Notes under the pieces: generated by a model
The model's database searches: none
Seen by the model: the letters and a program-made list of their open reading frames with translations, nothing else
What the model was told of the DNA's origin: nothing
Part shown: positions 51,619 through 59,817 of the stretch, piece after piece
Numbering within the stretch: position 1 is the first letter of the stretch
Layout of the letters: every line of letters starts with the position of its first letter
Position numbers and translations under genes: made by a program
Assembly: GCA_018780805.1 (NCBI GenBank)
Contig: JADMJD010000026.1
Span: 24,755 to 88,754, forward strand
Direction: 5' to 3'
Source of the DNA: Rubrivivax sp.
Lineage (GTDB): Bacteria > Pseudomonadota > Gammaproteobacteria > Burkholderiales > Burkholderiaceae_C
Length of the DNA: 64,000 nt

Positions 51619-52499
51619 GCCCCTGCAGGGCGCGGCCACCGCAGCAGGTTCAGCAGGTTCCCCGCCAGGATCAGGCCGACGCCCAGGGCCGTGAAGACGT
51701 CCAGCCGTTCGGCGTAAACCAGCCAGCCCACCAGCGCCGTCAGCGGCACGCGCAGAAAGTCCATGGGCACGACCACGGTGGCGTCGGCGTGTGCCATCGC
51801 CCGCGCAAAGCAGTAGTGCGAGTAGGTGCCGCAGAAGGCCACCACCACCACCCAGGCCCAGGCGGTGGCCGACGGCCATTGCCAGACCAGCAGCGCCGGG
51901 ACGAGCCCGATCACGCTCTGCACCACCAGCATCCAGAAGCTGATGGCCACCGCCGCCTCGGTGCGGGTGAGTGATTTCACCAGCACGACCGACACCGCAA
52001 AGCCCAGCGCTGCGGCCAGCGCGATCAGCTGCCCGGCGTCCAGCTCGCCGGCGCGGGGCCGCACGATCACCGCCACGCCCACCAGGCCCAGCGCCACGGC
52101 GAACCACTTGCGCGCGCCCATGCGCTCGCCGAGGAAGGCCACCGCCAGCAAGGCCGACCAGATCGGCATCGTGAACTCGATGGACACCACCTGCGCCAGC
52201 GGGATCAGCGCCAGCGCCACGAACCAGCCGTACTGCGCGACGTAGTGAACCCCGTTGCGCAGGGTGTGCTGGGGCAGCCGCTGGGTGCGCATGGCGGCCA
52301 GGCCACCGGCGGCACGCACCAGCGGCCACAGCATCGCCAACCCCAGCGTGGAGCGCAGCAGCATCACCTGGAACACCGACAACTCGCGGGTGGCCTCGCG
52401 GCCTGCGACGGCGATGACGAGCATCAGCGTCAGCCAGCCGGCCATCCAGCCCGCGGCACGGGCGATCGAGTGCGGGGCAGCCAGCGAGGCACTTTGCAT
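51615..52499 (-). CDS. EamA/DMT-family transporter
   Basis: The 294-aa membrane protein has about ten predicted segments in two EamA repeats: TLMLVIAVAGREATRELSVFQVMLLRSTLGLAMLWPLV ... LAQVVSIEFTMPIWSALLAVAFLGERMGARKWFAVALGLVGVAVIV and ALGFAVSVVLVKSLTRTEAAVAISFWMLVVQSVIG ... DATVVVPMDFLRVPLTALVGWLVYAERLDVFTALGVGLILAGNLL. ATG 52499 is chosen. It is convergent with the aminotransferase and shares 4 bp at their stops. It may export a small metabolite. Confidence 0.88.
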   Translation of the reverse strand: MQSASLAAPHSIARAAGWMAGWLTLMLVIAVAGREATRELSVFQVMLLRSTLGLAMLWPLVRAAGGLAAMRTQRLPQHTLRNGVHYVAQYGWFVALALIPLAQVVSIEFTMPIWSALLAVAFLGERMGARKWFAVALGLVGVAVIVRPRAGELDAGQLIALAAALGFAVSVVLVKSLTRTEAAVAISFWMLVVQSVIGLVPALLVWQWPSATAWAWVVVVAFCGTYSHYCFARAMAHADATVVVPMDFLRVPLTALVGWLVYAERLDVFTALGVGLILAGNLLNLLRWPRPAGA

Positions 52500-52825
52500 C
52501 GCCCGGAGGGTAACGGATGGTCCACGCACGGCGCCGGCATGAAGTAGACGATGGACAACCCCGCGTGGACCCGGCCACACCTGGCCAGCCGCCGATGCGC
52601 TCCAACGGCAAACGCGTGATGTTCAGCGGGTTCGGGGCGGTGATGGAATTGAAGGCTTGAGCGGCCGTGGGGCGGAGGCGCATGGGCAACCCGACGGGCG
52701 TTCGACGAGGTGCCGTGCATCGCGCGGTGCGGCTCAGCCGCCGCAGAGTGGGGCCGGCACGCCGAGCCCGGTGTCTCCCGTATGACGCCAGCGGCGCTGA
52801 CGTGCATGAGCTGCGCGGTAGCGCA
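52500..52825. other. Gap without a supported gene
   Basis: The 326-bp stretch between the EamA start and the 216-aa gene has only shadow frames (52667-53530 +, 52430-52807 -). I see no convincing hairpin, repeat or RNA gene. It should hold the EamA promoter. Confidence 0.5.
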
Positions 52826-53476
52826 TCAGCCTGGCGTGCGCCGGATGAAGGTCACGATGATGGTGCGGCCACCCCGCTCGGTCATGACGGTGCTGACACC
52901 GCCCACGGGCACCGCCCCCGAAGAACCGTCGCTGATCTTGTTGAGCCCCGCATTCCACCGGTTCCCAGAGTCCGGCAGGTTGCCGAAGGCAAACACGGCG
53001 CAGTGGGTGCGGCGGCACTCGATCAGGCTGAGCTCGAACTCGGGTGCCGGCCAGACCACGTCGGCCGCGGCCCGCAGCGCCAGCTCCATGCGGTGGGCCC
53101 ATTCGGGATCGCGGTCTTCCAGCGAAAACGCCTGGTGCTGTTCGGAAAGGGTCAGCGGCCGGCTCTCCCGGGGAAGAGGCCTGATCATCTCGGCATGCTC
53201 GGCGGACAAGCGCAGCGGGGGCAAGACGGCCGGGGCTTCCGCCGGCATCACCACCGGCGCGCGCGCGGCGGTGGCGGCTGCGCGGGCCCCCGGCGGACGC
53301 GCCTCCTTCGGCGCCAGCGGGGGCGGTGGTGGAACCCTGTCCGGGTGGGGCCCCGCGACCGCGGGCCGAGGCGTCGGCGCAGAGGGAACTGCGCCACGCT
53401 GCATGGCCAGATACGCGACCAGGCTGGCGGCCGCCGCGCCGGCCACAAAGCCCGAGACGAAGGTCAACAAACGCAT
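52826..53476 (-). CDS. Membrane-anchored hypothetical protein
   Basis: The 216-aa product begins with one hydrophobic segment (RLLTFVSGFVAGAAAASLVAYLAM). A long Pro/Ala-rich linker (VPSAPTPRPAVAGPHPDRVPPPPPLAPKEARPPGARAAATAARAPVVMPAEAP) follows, and then a C-terminal domain of ~110 residues (LTLSEQHQAFSLEDRDPEWAHRMELALRAAADVVWPAPEFELSLIECRRTHCAVFAFGNLPDSG...GRTIIVTFIRR). Cys in LIECRRTHCAVFAF could form a disulfide if the domain is periplasmic. ATG 53476 is chosen. No family recognised. Confidence 0.7.
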   Translation of the reverse strand: MRLLTFVSGFVAGAAAASLVAYLAMQRGAVPSAPTPRPAVAGPHPDRVPPPPPLAPKEARPPGARAAATAARAPVVMPAEAPAVLPPLRLSAEHAEMIRPLPRESRPLTLSEQHQAFSLEDRDPEWAHRMELALRAAADVVWPAPEFELSLIECRRTHCAVFAFGNLPDSGNRWNAGLNKISDGSSGAVPVGGVSTVMTERGGRTIIVTFIRRTPG

Positions 53477-54013
53477 GGCCACCGAGTATCCGCGACCTCC
53501 GACAGCCACGGCGATCATCAGCTGCCCTGACGTGGGTGACCAGGCTGAAAGGACGAAGCCCCTGGTCTGCTCAGCAGGACCCGGGGCCGGGTGAACATCC
53601 CGCGGCGTCAGCGGACGCCGCAAGACGGCTTCACATGGGGTCGATCAGCACATGGAAATCGCATCTAAGTCCGCGTCGCACAACGCCCCGGCCCCTCTGG
53701 CACCCTCCATCTCCCGTCAAAGGACCCTCCACAAGGAAGTCCTCCAACTTTCATAGGTGGGGCCAGATGCACGTTTGTCACTTGGCCGAACACTGAGCAG
53801 GATCGCCGCCAATGTGGCAGCGTGGACCCTGCAGTCAACTCTCTGCAGTTGCTCAGGCCGTTGGTGAGGTCAGTCCCAAGTCCGAAGTTTGGAACCCTCG
53901 TCCGCTTGGCGGGCAGTCAGGTGCGCCGTGCGCGCTTCCGGCACGCTGCGGGGTTGGCACCCACAGGCCGCGGTCGCACACTCTGAGCGCCTTGGTCTCG
54001 CAGCGTCCACAAA
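53477..54013. other. Gap with possible IS relic, no supported gene
   Basis: About 540 bp without a convincing ORF. A perfect hairpin GCGGCGTC-AGCG-GACGCCGC is at 53602-53621, with no T-run. A stretch near 53752-53812 (GGGGCCAGATGCACG...CGAACACTGAGCAGG) resembles end regions I associate with IS elements, but no transposase remains. This DNA joins the core-like genes to the toxin-antitoxin pair. Confidence 0.4.
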
Positions 54014-54035
54014 ATGATAGCACCGGCGCTATCAT
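54014..54035. promoter_or_regulatory. Palindromic operator of the PIN/RHH toxin-antitoxin pair
   Basis: ATGATAGC-ACCGGC-GCTATCAT is a perfect 8-bp inverted repeat ending 5 bp before the toxin ATG. The AT-rich arms stand out from the GC-rich surroundings. Ribbon-helix-helix antitoxins commonly bind such sites to shut off their own operon. Confidence 0.75.
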
Positions 54036-54040
54036 CTAGC

Positions 54041-54475
54041 ATGGTCACGGTCGTGCTGGATACCAATGTGCTGGTCGCCGCGCTCTTGCGAGGTGGTGGC
54101 ACTGGGCGAGCCGTACTTCGGGCATGTCTGCAGGGCCAGTACCAGCCCGTGCTTGGGCCTGCGTTGCTGGCGGAGTACGAAGACGTTCTGGGCCGCTCCG
54201 AGTTGTTCGCCGACTCCGCTCTGTCAACCAAGGAACGTGGCGAGGTGTTCGATGGCCTGATGAACCGCTGTCGCTGGGTCGAGGTGTTCTATGCCTGGCG
54301 GCCGAATCTGCCGGATGAAGCCGGCAACCACTTGATCGAGTTGGCAGTGGCCGCGCAGGCCGATGCCATCGTTACGCGCAATCTGCGGGATGTTGCGCGT
54401 GGCGAACTGAAGTTCCCGACGCTGCGGGTGCTCACGCCCGAGCAATGCCTGGAGGCCTTCCCATGTCGACCTTGA
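54041..54475 (+). CDS. PIN-domain toxin component (TIGR00305/VapC-like family)
   Basis: The 144-aa predicted ribonuclease has the PIN acidic residues in MVTVVLDTNVLVAALL (Asp7), LLAEYEDVL (Glu), and RPNLPDEAGNHLIELAVAAQADAIVTRNLRD (Asp/Asp). Catalysis would need Mg2+ and would cut RNA. ATG 54041 lies just after the palindromic operator. The antitoxin gene starts inside its 3' end, the reverse of the usual antitoxin-first order. Confidence 0.88.
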   Translation: MVTVVLDTNVLVAALLRGGGTGRAVLRACLQGQYQPVLGPALLAEYEDVLGRSELFADSALSTKERGEVFDGLMNRCRWVEVFYAWRPNLPDEAGNHLIELAVAAQADAIVTRNLRDVARGELKFPTLRVLTPEQCLEAFPCRP

Positions 54476-54678
54476 CAATTCGTTTGCCGGATGACAAGCA
54501 CGAGCGCCTGAAGGCACTCGCGAAGTCGAACTCGATCAGCATCAACAAGCTGATGGACGAGTTGGCAACGGTGGCGCTCGCCAATTACGACGCCCGCGTG
54601 CGCTTCGAAACGCGTGCGGCGCGTGGCAACCCCAAGCGCGCACTGACGTTGCTGGACAAGGCGGATCGAGCCGAGTGA
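54463..54678 (+). CDS. Ribbon-helix-helix antitoxin
   Basis: The 71-aa product starts MSTLTIRLPDDKHERLKALAKSNSISINKLMDELATVALANYDA, a classic RHH fold (beta-strand TLTIRLP, then two helices), and ends with a charged tail likely to hold the toxin. Its ATG is 13 bp inside the toxin gene, so translation is coupled. It is the probable reader of the 54014-54035 palindrome. Confidence 0.88.
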   Translation: MSTLTIRLPDDKHERLKALAKSNSISINKLMDELATVALANYDARVRFETRAARGNPKRALTLLDKADRAE

Positions 54679-54693
54679 GCCGAGGGCATCGCC

Positions 54694-54800
54694 GTGACAG
54701 TCGAACCGACTCACGATGATCTGACGATCCAGGATGCGGCGGATCTGCTGAGGCTTTCGCGCCTACAGCTGAACAAGCTGATTGAGACCGGGCTTGAAGC
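54694..54800 (+). pseudogene. N-terminal fragment of an excisionase-type HTH antitoxin
   Basis: Starting at GTG 54694 the frame reads MTVEPTHDDLTIQDAADLLRLSRLQLNKLIETGL, the first helices of the excisionase-like HTH found in some antitoxins. After about residue 33 similarity stops and the frame continues as unrelated sequence (EAEAENCPAPQRG...). The remaining DNA to 55075 looks like joined debris. The gene seems truncated by an old rearrangement. Confidence 0.5.
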
Positions 54801-55084
54801 TGAAGCCGAAAACTGTCCCGCTCCGCAGCGAGGTGACGGATGGGCTGCCGGGCGCTCGGCGCCAGCGCGGCCGCTTCGCGTGCGTCCGACAGCAGGGTGC
54901 ATTGACCCTGCATGGGCATGCCGCTGCACGGCACGCGGTTGCTCAGGGCCAGGCGGCGACTCAGGTGTTGGCGGCCCCCTCCAAATGGAGGAATTTGGAG
55001 GGCTTTTCTACTCGCCACCCGCCTTCAGGTACGCCAAAAGGGCGGGGTTTCGTGGTCTGCGGTGAGACGTTCTGAAAATACGAA

Positions 55085-55115
55085 GCCCCTGATTTTTTTC
55101 AACAAAATCAGGGGC
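55085..55115 (-). terminator. Strong intrinsic terminator of icd
   Basis: GCCCCTGATTTT / AAAATCAGGGGC is a perfect 12-bp stem with a 7-nt loop. On the minus strand it is followed by TTCGTATTTTC. It lies 33 bp after the icd stop. Confidence 0.88.
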
Positions 55116-55147
55116 CTAGGGGCATCAAGAGACGCTGTGGAGCGAGC

Positions 55148-56401
55148 TCACATGTGGTCGATCATCACCTGCCCGAAGCCCGAGCAGCTGACCTGCGTCG
55201 CACCTTCCATCAGGCGCGCGAAGTCGTAGGTGACCTTCTTGCTGGCGATGGAGCGTTCCATGCTGGCGATGATCAGGTCGGCGGCTTCGACCCAGCCCAT
55301 GTGGCGCAGCATCATCTCGGCGCTCAGGATCTCGGAACCCGGGTTCACGTAGTCCTTGCCGGCGTACTTGGGCGCGGTGCCGTGCGTGGCTTCGAACATC
55401 GCGACGCTGTCGCTCAGGTTGGCACCCGGGGCGATGCCGATGCCACCCACCTGCGCGGCCAGCGCGTCAGAGACGTAGTCGCCGTTCAGGTTCAGCGTGG
55501 CCACCACCGAGTACTCGGCCGGGCGCAGCAGGATCTGCTGCAGGAAGGCGTCGGCGATGCTGTCCTTGACGATGATGTCCTTGCCGGTGCGCGGGTTCTT
55601 GAACTTGCACCACGGGCCGCCGTCGATCAGCTCGGCGCCGAACTCACGCTGGGCCAGCGCGTAGCTCCAGTCGCGGAAGCCACCTTCGGTGAACTTCATG
55701 ATGTTGCCCTTGTGCACGATGGTCACGCTGGGCTTGTCGTTGTCGATGGCGTACTGCAGCGCCTTGCGCACCAGGCGCTCGGTGCCTTCGCGGCTGACCG
55801 GCTTGATGCCGATGCCCGAGGTGTTGGGGAAGCGGATCTTCTTGACGCCCATCTCGTCGATGAGGAACTTGATCAGCTTCTTGGCCTTGTCGCTCTCGGC
55901 TTCGTATTCGATGCCGGCGTAGATGTCCTCGCTGTTCTCGCGGAAGATGACCATGTGGGTCTTCTCCGGCTCCTTCAGCGGGCTGGGCACACCCTTGAAG
56001 TACTGGATGGGGCGCAGGCAGACGTACAGGTCCAGCTCCTGGCGCAGCGCGACGTTCAGGCTGCGGATGCCACCGCCCACGGGCGTGGTCAGCGGGCCCT
56101 TGATGGACACGGCGTACTCGCGCACGGCGGCCAGGGTTTCTTCGGGCAGCCAGACGTCCGGGCCGTAGATCTTGGTGCTCTTCTCGCCGGCGTAGACCTC
56201 CATCCAGTGGATCTTGCGCTTGCCGCCGTAGCTCTTGGCCACAGCTGCATCCACCACCTTCAGCATCACGGGCGTGATGTCGACGCCGGTGCCGTCACCC
56301 TCGATGTACGGAATGATGGGCTGGTCGGGCACGTTCAACGAGTAGTCGGCGTTGACGGTGATCTTCTGCCCATCGGCGGGCACCTTGATGTGCTGGTACA
56401 T
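55148..56401 (-). CDS. icd: NADP-dependent isocitrate dehydrogenase
   Basis: The 417-aa enzyme oxidises isocitrate to 2-oxoglutarate in the TCA cycle. It shows [27 protein letters not shown], the regulatory/substrate serine in [23 protein letters not shown] (the site phosphorylated by AceK in E. coli), [55 protein letters not shown] and [26 protein letters not shown] 56401 ([12 protein letters not shown]) has GGAG upstream. The track's start at 56470 extends into the promoter. Confidence 0.97.
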   Translation of the reverse strand: MYQHIKVPADGQKITVNADYSLNVPDQPIIPYIEGDGTGVDITPVMLKVVDAAVAKSYGGKRKIHWMEVYAGEKSTKIYGPDVWLPEETLAAVREYAVSIKGPLTTPVGGGIRSLNVALRQELDLYVCLRPIQYFKGVPSPLKEPEKTHMVIFRENSEDIYAGIEYEAESDKAKKLIKFLIDEMGVKKIRFPNTSGIGIKPVSREGTERLVRKALQYAIDNDKPSVTIVHKGNIMKFTEGGFRDWSYALAQREFGAELIDGGPWCKFKNPRTGKDIIVKDSIADAFLQQILLRPAEYSVVATLNLNGDYVSDALAAQVGGIGIAPGANLSDSVAMFEATHGTAPKYAGKDYVNPGSEILSAEMMLRHMGWVEAADLIIASMERSIASKKVTYDFARLMEGATQVSCSGFGQVMIDHM

Positions 56402-56553
56402 GGAATCGCATCTCCAGGTGGCGAGGGGGTCTCGCCGGACGGCCATCATTCTAAGGCCGCGCTCTGTCAACCAACTGACGGGCAGCGCCGTTGCGGGGGG
56501 GCCTGCCCGTTGGGACAGGCGGATTCCATAACATTCCTGAGAAGGTACTTAGC

Positions 56554-56769
56554 ATGAACAAGATCCTCGTCGCCCTGATCGCCTCCGCTTTCTCGTTCGC
56601 CGTCTACGCCCAGGCGCCTGCCGCCAAGCCGGCCGCTCCGGCCACCGCCGCCGCCCCGGCTGCTTCCGCTGCCAAGAAGGAAGAGAAGAAGGAAATGAAG
56701 AAGGAAGAGAAGAAGGAAATGAAGAAGGAAGAGAAGAAGGAAATGAAGAAGGAAGAAGCCAAGAAGTAA
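56554..56769 (+). CDS. Small secreted Lys/Glu tandem-repeat protein
   Basis: The 71-aa product has a signal peptide (MNKILVALIASAFSFAVYAQA), a Pro/Ala linker (PAAKPAAPATAAAPAASAA) and a mature part made of KKEEKKEM repeated three times. GAGAAGG lies 8 bp before ATG 56554. The mature tail has about one charge per residue with alternating K and E and could form a single alpha-helix. It is divergent from icd across ~150 bp and ends in a strong terminator, so it is a real transcription unit. No function is known. Confidence 0.8.
   Translation: MNKILVALIASAFSFAVYAQAPAAKPAAPATAAAPAASAAKKEEKKEMKKEEKKEMKKEEKKEMKKEEAKK
56674..56745 (+). repeat. Three tandem 24-bp units in the Lys/Glu-rich gene
   Basis: AAGAAGGAAGAGAAGAAGGA (first 20 bases of the unit, then AATG) repeats identically three times, followed by a partial unit. 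All are purine-rich on the coding strand and in frame, 8 codons each. Copy number could change by slippage without breaking the frame. Confidence 0.9.
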
Positions 56770-56798
56770 TTGGCTTGCGGGTTAACCCGCAGATCAGA

Positions 56799-56822
56799 CG
56801 CCCGGCACCGCCGGGCGTTTTT
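56799..56822 (+). terminator. Intrinsic terminator of the Lys/Glu-repeat gene
   Basis: CGCCCGGC-ACC-GCCGGGCG followed by TTTTTG, 30 bp past the stop. A second palindrome, GCGGGTTAACCCGC, precedes it at 56777-56790. Confidence 0.9.
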
Positions 56823-56841
56823 GTTGGTGGGCCGGGTTTGG

Positions 56842-57531
56842 TCAGCCGAAGCAGTAGGCCCAGGCCTGTTCCCACAGGCCATGCGTGAGCGCCCAGCCTG
56901 ACGCCGCGGCCAGCATCGCACCGGACAGGCGCACGCCCCAGACCGCGACGCGCGACGCGGCCGCTGCGCCACCGAACCACGTCCACAGGCCCGGCCCGAC
57001 CACCAGGCCGGCCGCGGTGACAGCCGCAAAGCCCGCCATCACCAGCGCCCCACCCGCGGGCCCGTTGGCCATGGCCGCCAGCAGCAGCGCCGATTGCAGC
57101 AAGCCGCAGGGCCAGGCCACCCACAGGCTGCCCGCGGTGCCGGCCTTCAGCGGGCCCCGCATCCGTTGCCAGCCGGCCGCAGGCCCTGCCGCCCGCTCAC
57201 TGCCCCGTCCCAGTGATTCCAGCCAGACCGGCTGCCGGCCTTGCCACATCATCCACAGCCCGAGCGAAAAGGCGGCGGCGTGCAGCAGCGTCCACAGCGG
57301 GCGCAGCATCGGGCTCCACTGCGCCAAGGCCGCGAGTGCGCCGACACTGGCCGCGGCCACGGCGCCCGCCAGCGTATACGACAGCAAGCGGGCCCCGTGG
57401 AAGGCCCACGGCGTGGCCCCTCGCAACTGCCCGCTGGTGACGGCAGCACAGGGCGCGGCACACATCGCCGCGCAATGCGGGATGCCGGCCAGGCCCAGGG
57501 CCAGGGCGCTCAGAAGAAGAGCAAATTCCAC
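56842..57531 (-). CDS. TauE/SafE-like (DsbD/CcdA-superfamily) membrane protein
   Basis: The 229-aa product has about six hydrophobic segments and a cysteine motif at the N-terminus (LALGLAGIPHCAAMCAAPCAAVTSG), plus VAWPCGLLQSALLLAAMANGPAGGALVMAGFA. Proteins of this type (sulfite exporter TauE/SafE annotation) occur beside cco and hemN genes and may handle copper or thiol redox for oxidase assembly. The start is GTG 57531. It lies 3 bp after hemN on the same strand, so the two are co-transcribed. The transported species is not known. Confidence 0.8.
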   Translation of the reverse strand: MEFALLLSALALGLAGIPHCAAMCAAPCAAVTSGQLRGATPWAFHGARLLSYTLAGAVAAASVGALAALAQWSPMLRPLWTLLHAAAFSLGLWMMWQGRQPVWLESLGRGSERAAGPAAGWQRMRGPLKAGTAGSLWVAWPCGLLQSALLLAAMANGPAGGALVMAGFAAVTAAGLVVGPGLWTWFGGAAAASRVAVWGVRLSGAMLAAASGWALTHGLWEQAWAYCFG

Positions 57532-57534
57532 GCT

Positions 57535-58947
57535 TTACACAATACGCGAGAAGCGCTCCCGGGTCTGGTCGGCGCGCAGGTGGCGGTCGAACACCATGGC
57601 CACCCCGCGCACGAAGTACCAGCCGGCGGCAGTGACCTGGATCGCGTCGCCATCCACTTCCACCAGGCCACCGGCCACCATGGGCTGCAGGGCCTCGAGT
57701 TCGGCGGCAAAGTAGTCCTCGAAGCGGATCAGGTGCGACAGCGCGATGGACTCGAACTCCACCCGCCCCTGGCACATCAGCGCCATGATGACGGCGCGGC
57801 GCACCACGTCGTCACGGCTCAGCGCCAGGCCGCGCACCGTGGGCAGTTGCCCCTGGCGCAGCGCGTCGTAGTACTCCGGCAGGGTCTTGGCGTTCTGGCT
57901 GTAGGTGGCGCCCATGCGGCCGATGGACGAGACGCCCAGGCCGATCAGGTCGGCATCGGGCTGGGTGCTGTAGCCCTGGAAGTTGCGGTGCAGGCGGCCC
58001 TGCCGCTTGGCCGCGGCCAGGCTGTCGCCTTCCAGCGCGAAGTGGTCCATGCCGATGTAGCTGTAGCCATGGCCGGTGAAGCCGCTGATGGCCGCACCCA
58101 GCATCTTCACGCGTGCGTCGGGCGGCGGCAGCTGGGCCGTCTCGATGCGCCGCTGCGGCTTGAAGCGTGCCGGCAGGTGGGCATAGGCGTACAGCGCGAT
58201 GCGGTCCGGCCGCAGCGCGATCACCTGCGCGATGGTGCGCTCGAACGACGCCGGGGTCTGCTGTGGCAGGCCGTAGATCAGGTCGGCGTTGATGGACTCG
58301 AAGCCCAGTGCCCGGGCGCTCAGGATCAACTCGCGCACGCTCTCGAAGCTCTGTACCCGGTGCACGGCCTGTTGCACGGCGGGGTCGAAGTCCTGGATGC
58401 CGAAGCTGATGCGGTTGAAACCCATCGCCGCCAGCGCCTGCAGGCGGGCCGGCGACGCCGTGCGCGGGTCGACCTCGATCGACACCTCGGCACCGGGCAC
58501 GATGCGGAAGGCCGCGCGCAGGCTGCCGAGCAGGCGCGCCAGTTCGGCATCGCTCAGGAAGGTGGGCGAACCGCCGCCCAGGTGCAACTGCGACACCGGC
58601 TGGCCAGCGCCGATCTGCGCCACGTGCAGCGCGATCTCGGTGTCCAGCGCGTCCAGGTACTCGGCCGCCTTGTCGTGGTGCTTCGTGATGACCTTGTTGC
58701 AGGCGCAGTAGTAACACACCGATTCGCAGAACGGCACGTGCACGTAGATCGACAAGGGCGACGAACCGCCCACCCGGGCTCCGTTGGCACGTTCGTGCAG
58801 GGCATGCAGGTAGTCGGTCGGGCCGAAGGCCTCGACAAAGCGGTCGGCCGTGGGGTACGAGGTGTAGCGCGGGCCCGGCACGTCCAGGCGGCGCAACAGG
58901 TCGTCGGAGATGACCCCGGTCGGGTCGGCGGTATGGGCAGCGTGCAT
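57535..58947 (-). CDS. hemN: Oxygen-independent coproporphyrinogen III oxidase
   Basis: The ~470-aa radical SAM enzyme decarboxylates coproporphyrinogen III to protoporphyrinogen IX under low oxygen. The cluster motif is YVHVPFCESVCYYCACNKVITKH (CX3CX2C), with LHLGGGSPTFLSDAELARLL, SIEVDPRTASPARLQALAAMGFNRISFGIQDF and IGMDHFALEGDSLAAAKRQGRLHRNFQGYST. I choose ATG 58947 (MHAAHTADPTG) because the FNR-like box at 58982 would otherwise lie 1 bp from the ATG at 58980. The ATG at 58980 remains possible. Confidence 0.95.
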   Translation of the reverse strand: MHAAHTADPTGVISDDLLRRLDVPGPRYTSYPTADRFVEAFGPTDYLHALHERANGARVGGSSPLSIYVHVPFCESVCYYCACNKVITKHHDKAAEYLDALDTEIALHVAQIGAGQPVSQLHLGGGSPTFLSDAELARLLGSLRAAFRIVPGAEVSIEVDPRTASPARLQALAAMGFNRISFGIQDFDPAVQQAVHRVQSFESVRELILSARALGFESINADLIYGLPQQTPASFERTIAQVIALRPDRIALYAYAHLPARFKPQRRIETAQLPPPDARVKMLGAAISGFTGHGYSYIGMDHFALEGDSLAAAKRQGRLHRNFQGYSTQPDADLIGLGVSSIGRMGATYSQNAKTLPEYYDALRQGQLPTVRGLALSRDDVVRRAVIMALMCQGRVEFESIALSHLIRFEDYFAAELEALQPMVAGGLVEVDGDAIQVTAAGWYFVRGVAMVFDRHLRADQTRERFSRIV

Positions 58948-58981
58948 GCCCTGCAATGTGCCAAAGTGCGGCCGCGTCATC

Positions 58982-58995
58982 TTGATCTGGCTCAA
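58982..58995. promoter_or_regulatory. FNR-like binding site between hemN and fnr
   Basis: TTGAT-CTGG-CTCAA is close to the consensus TTGAT-N4-ATCAA, with one half-site imperfect. It lies 35 bp before the chosen hemN ATG and 70 bp before fnr, in the 117-bp divergent gap. Confidence 0.6.
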
Positions 58996-59064
58996 CTGCG
59001 GCGAGGTCGCAGCCGGCGCTTGACGCGCCACAATCGCCGCACTGCCCACGGAGTTTGAAACACC

Positions 59065-59802
59065 ATGACCACCGCCACGCCGCCCCTGCGCCTGGAGCCT
59101 TTCAAGGTTGCCTGCTCCAGCTGCAATCTGCGCGAACTGTGTCTGCCGGTGGGCATGTCGACCGAGCAGATGCTCAAGCTCGACAGCCTGGTCGCCACGC
59201 GCCGCACCGTGGCGCGCGGCGACACGCTGTTCCGCAGCGGCGAGGGTTTCCAGTCGCTCTACGCGGTGCGCACCGGCTTCTTCAAGACCTGCGTGGCCTC
59301 GGAGGACGGCCGCGACCAGGTGACCGGCTTCCAGATGGCGGGCGAGCTGCTGGGCCTGGACGGCATCGGCACCGAGCGCCACACCTGCGACGCCGTGGCG
59401 CTGGAAGATTCGCAGGTCTGCGTGATCCCTTTCCACCAGCTGGAAGACCTGTCGCGCGAGGTGTCTGACCTGCAGCGCCAGTTCCACCGCATCATGAGCC
59501 GCGAGATCGTGCGCGAACATGGTGTGATGCTGCTGCTGGGCAGCATGCGGGCCGAGGAGCGCCTGGCGGCGTTTTTGCTGAACCTGACGCAGCGGCTGCA
59601 GAGCCGCGGGTTTTCGGCCAGCGCGCTGGTGCTGCGCATGACCCGCGAGGAGATCGGCAGTTACCTGGGCCTGAAGCTGGAGACGGTGAGCCGCACTTTC
59701 TCGAAGTTCCAGGACGACGGCCTGCTGGAGGTGAAGCAGCGCCAGATCCGCATCATCGACCAGGACGGTCTGCAGCGCCTGGTGAACGGCGCCGCCTGCT
59801 GA
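59065..59802 (+). CDS. fnr: FNR/CRP-family oxygen-responsive regulator
   Basis: The 245-aa product has the N-terminal Fe-S ligand cysteines CSSCNLRELCLPVG, the cyclic-nucleotide-like fold (GDTLFRSGEGFQSLYAVRTGFFKTCVASEDGRDQVTGFQMAGELLGLDGIGTERHTCDAVALEDSQVCVIPF) with the fourth Cys in HTCDA, and a Crp HTH (MTREEIGSYLGLKLETVSRTFSKFQDDGLLEV). It should sense oxygen and activate cco and hemN. It is divergent from hemN and convergent with the small cco-linked membrane genes. Confidence 0.95.
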   Translation: MTTATPPLRLEPFKVACSSCNLRELCLPVGMSTEQMLKLDSLVATRRTVARGDTLFRSGEGFQSLYAVRTGFFKTCVASEDGRDQVTGFQMAGELLGLDGIGTERHTCDAVALEDSQVCVIPFHQLEDLSREVSDLQRQFHRIMSREIVREHGVMLLLGSMRAEERLAAFLLNLTQRLQSRGFSASALVLRMTREEIGSYLGLKLETVSRTFSKFQDDGLLEVKQRQIRIIDQDGLQRLVNGAAC

Positions 59803-59817
59803 ACACCCACCGCGGGC

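Noticed and set aside
53752-53812. Possible end of an IS21-like element
   Set aside because: Only a vague resemblance; no transposase, no matching second end, no target duplication found.
54542-55018. 158-aa minus-strand ORF over the antitoxin and its downstream debris
   Set aside because: Antisense to the RHH antitoxin, no motif, composition of a shadow frame.
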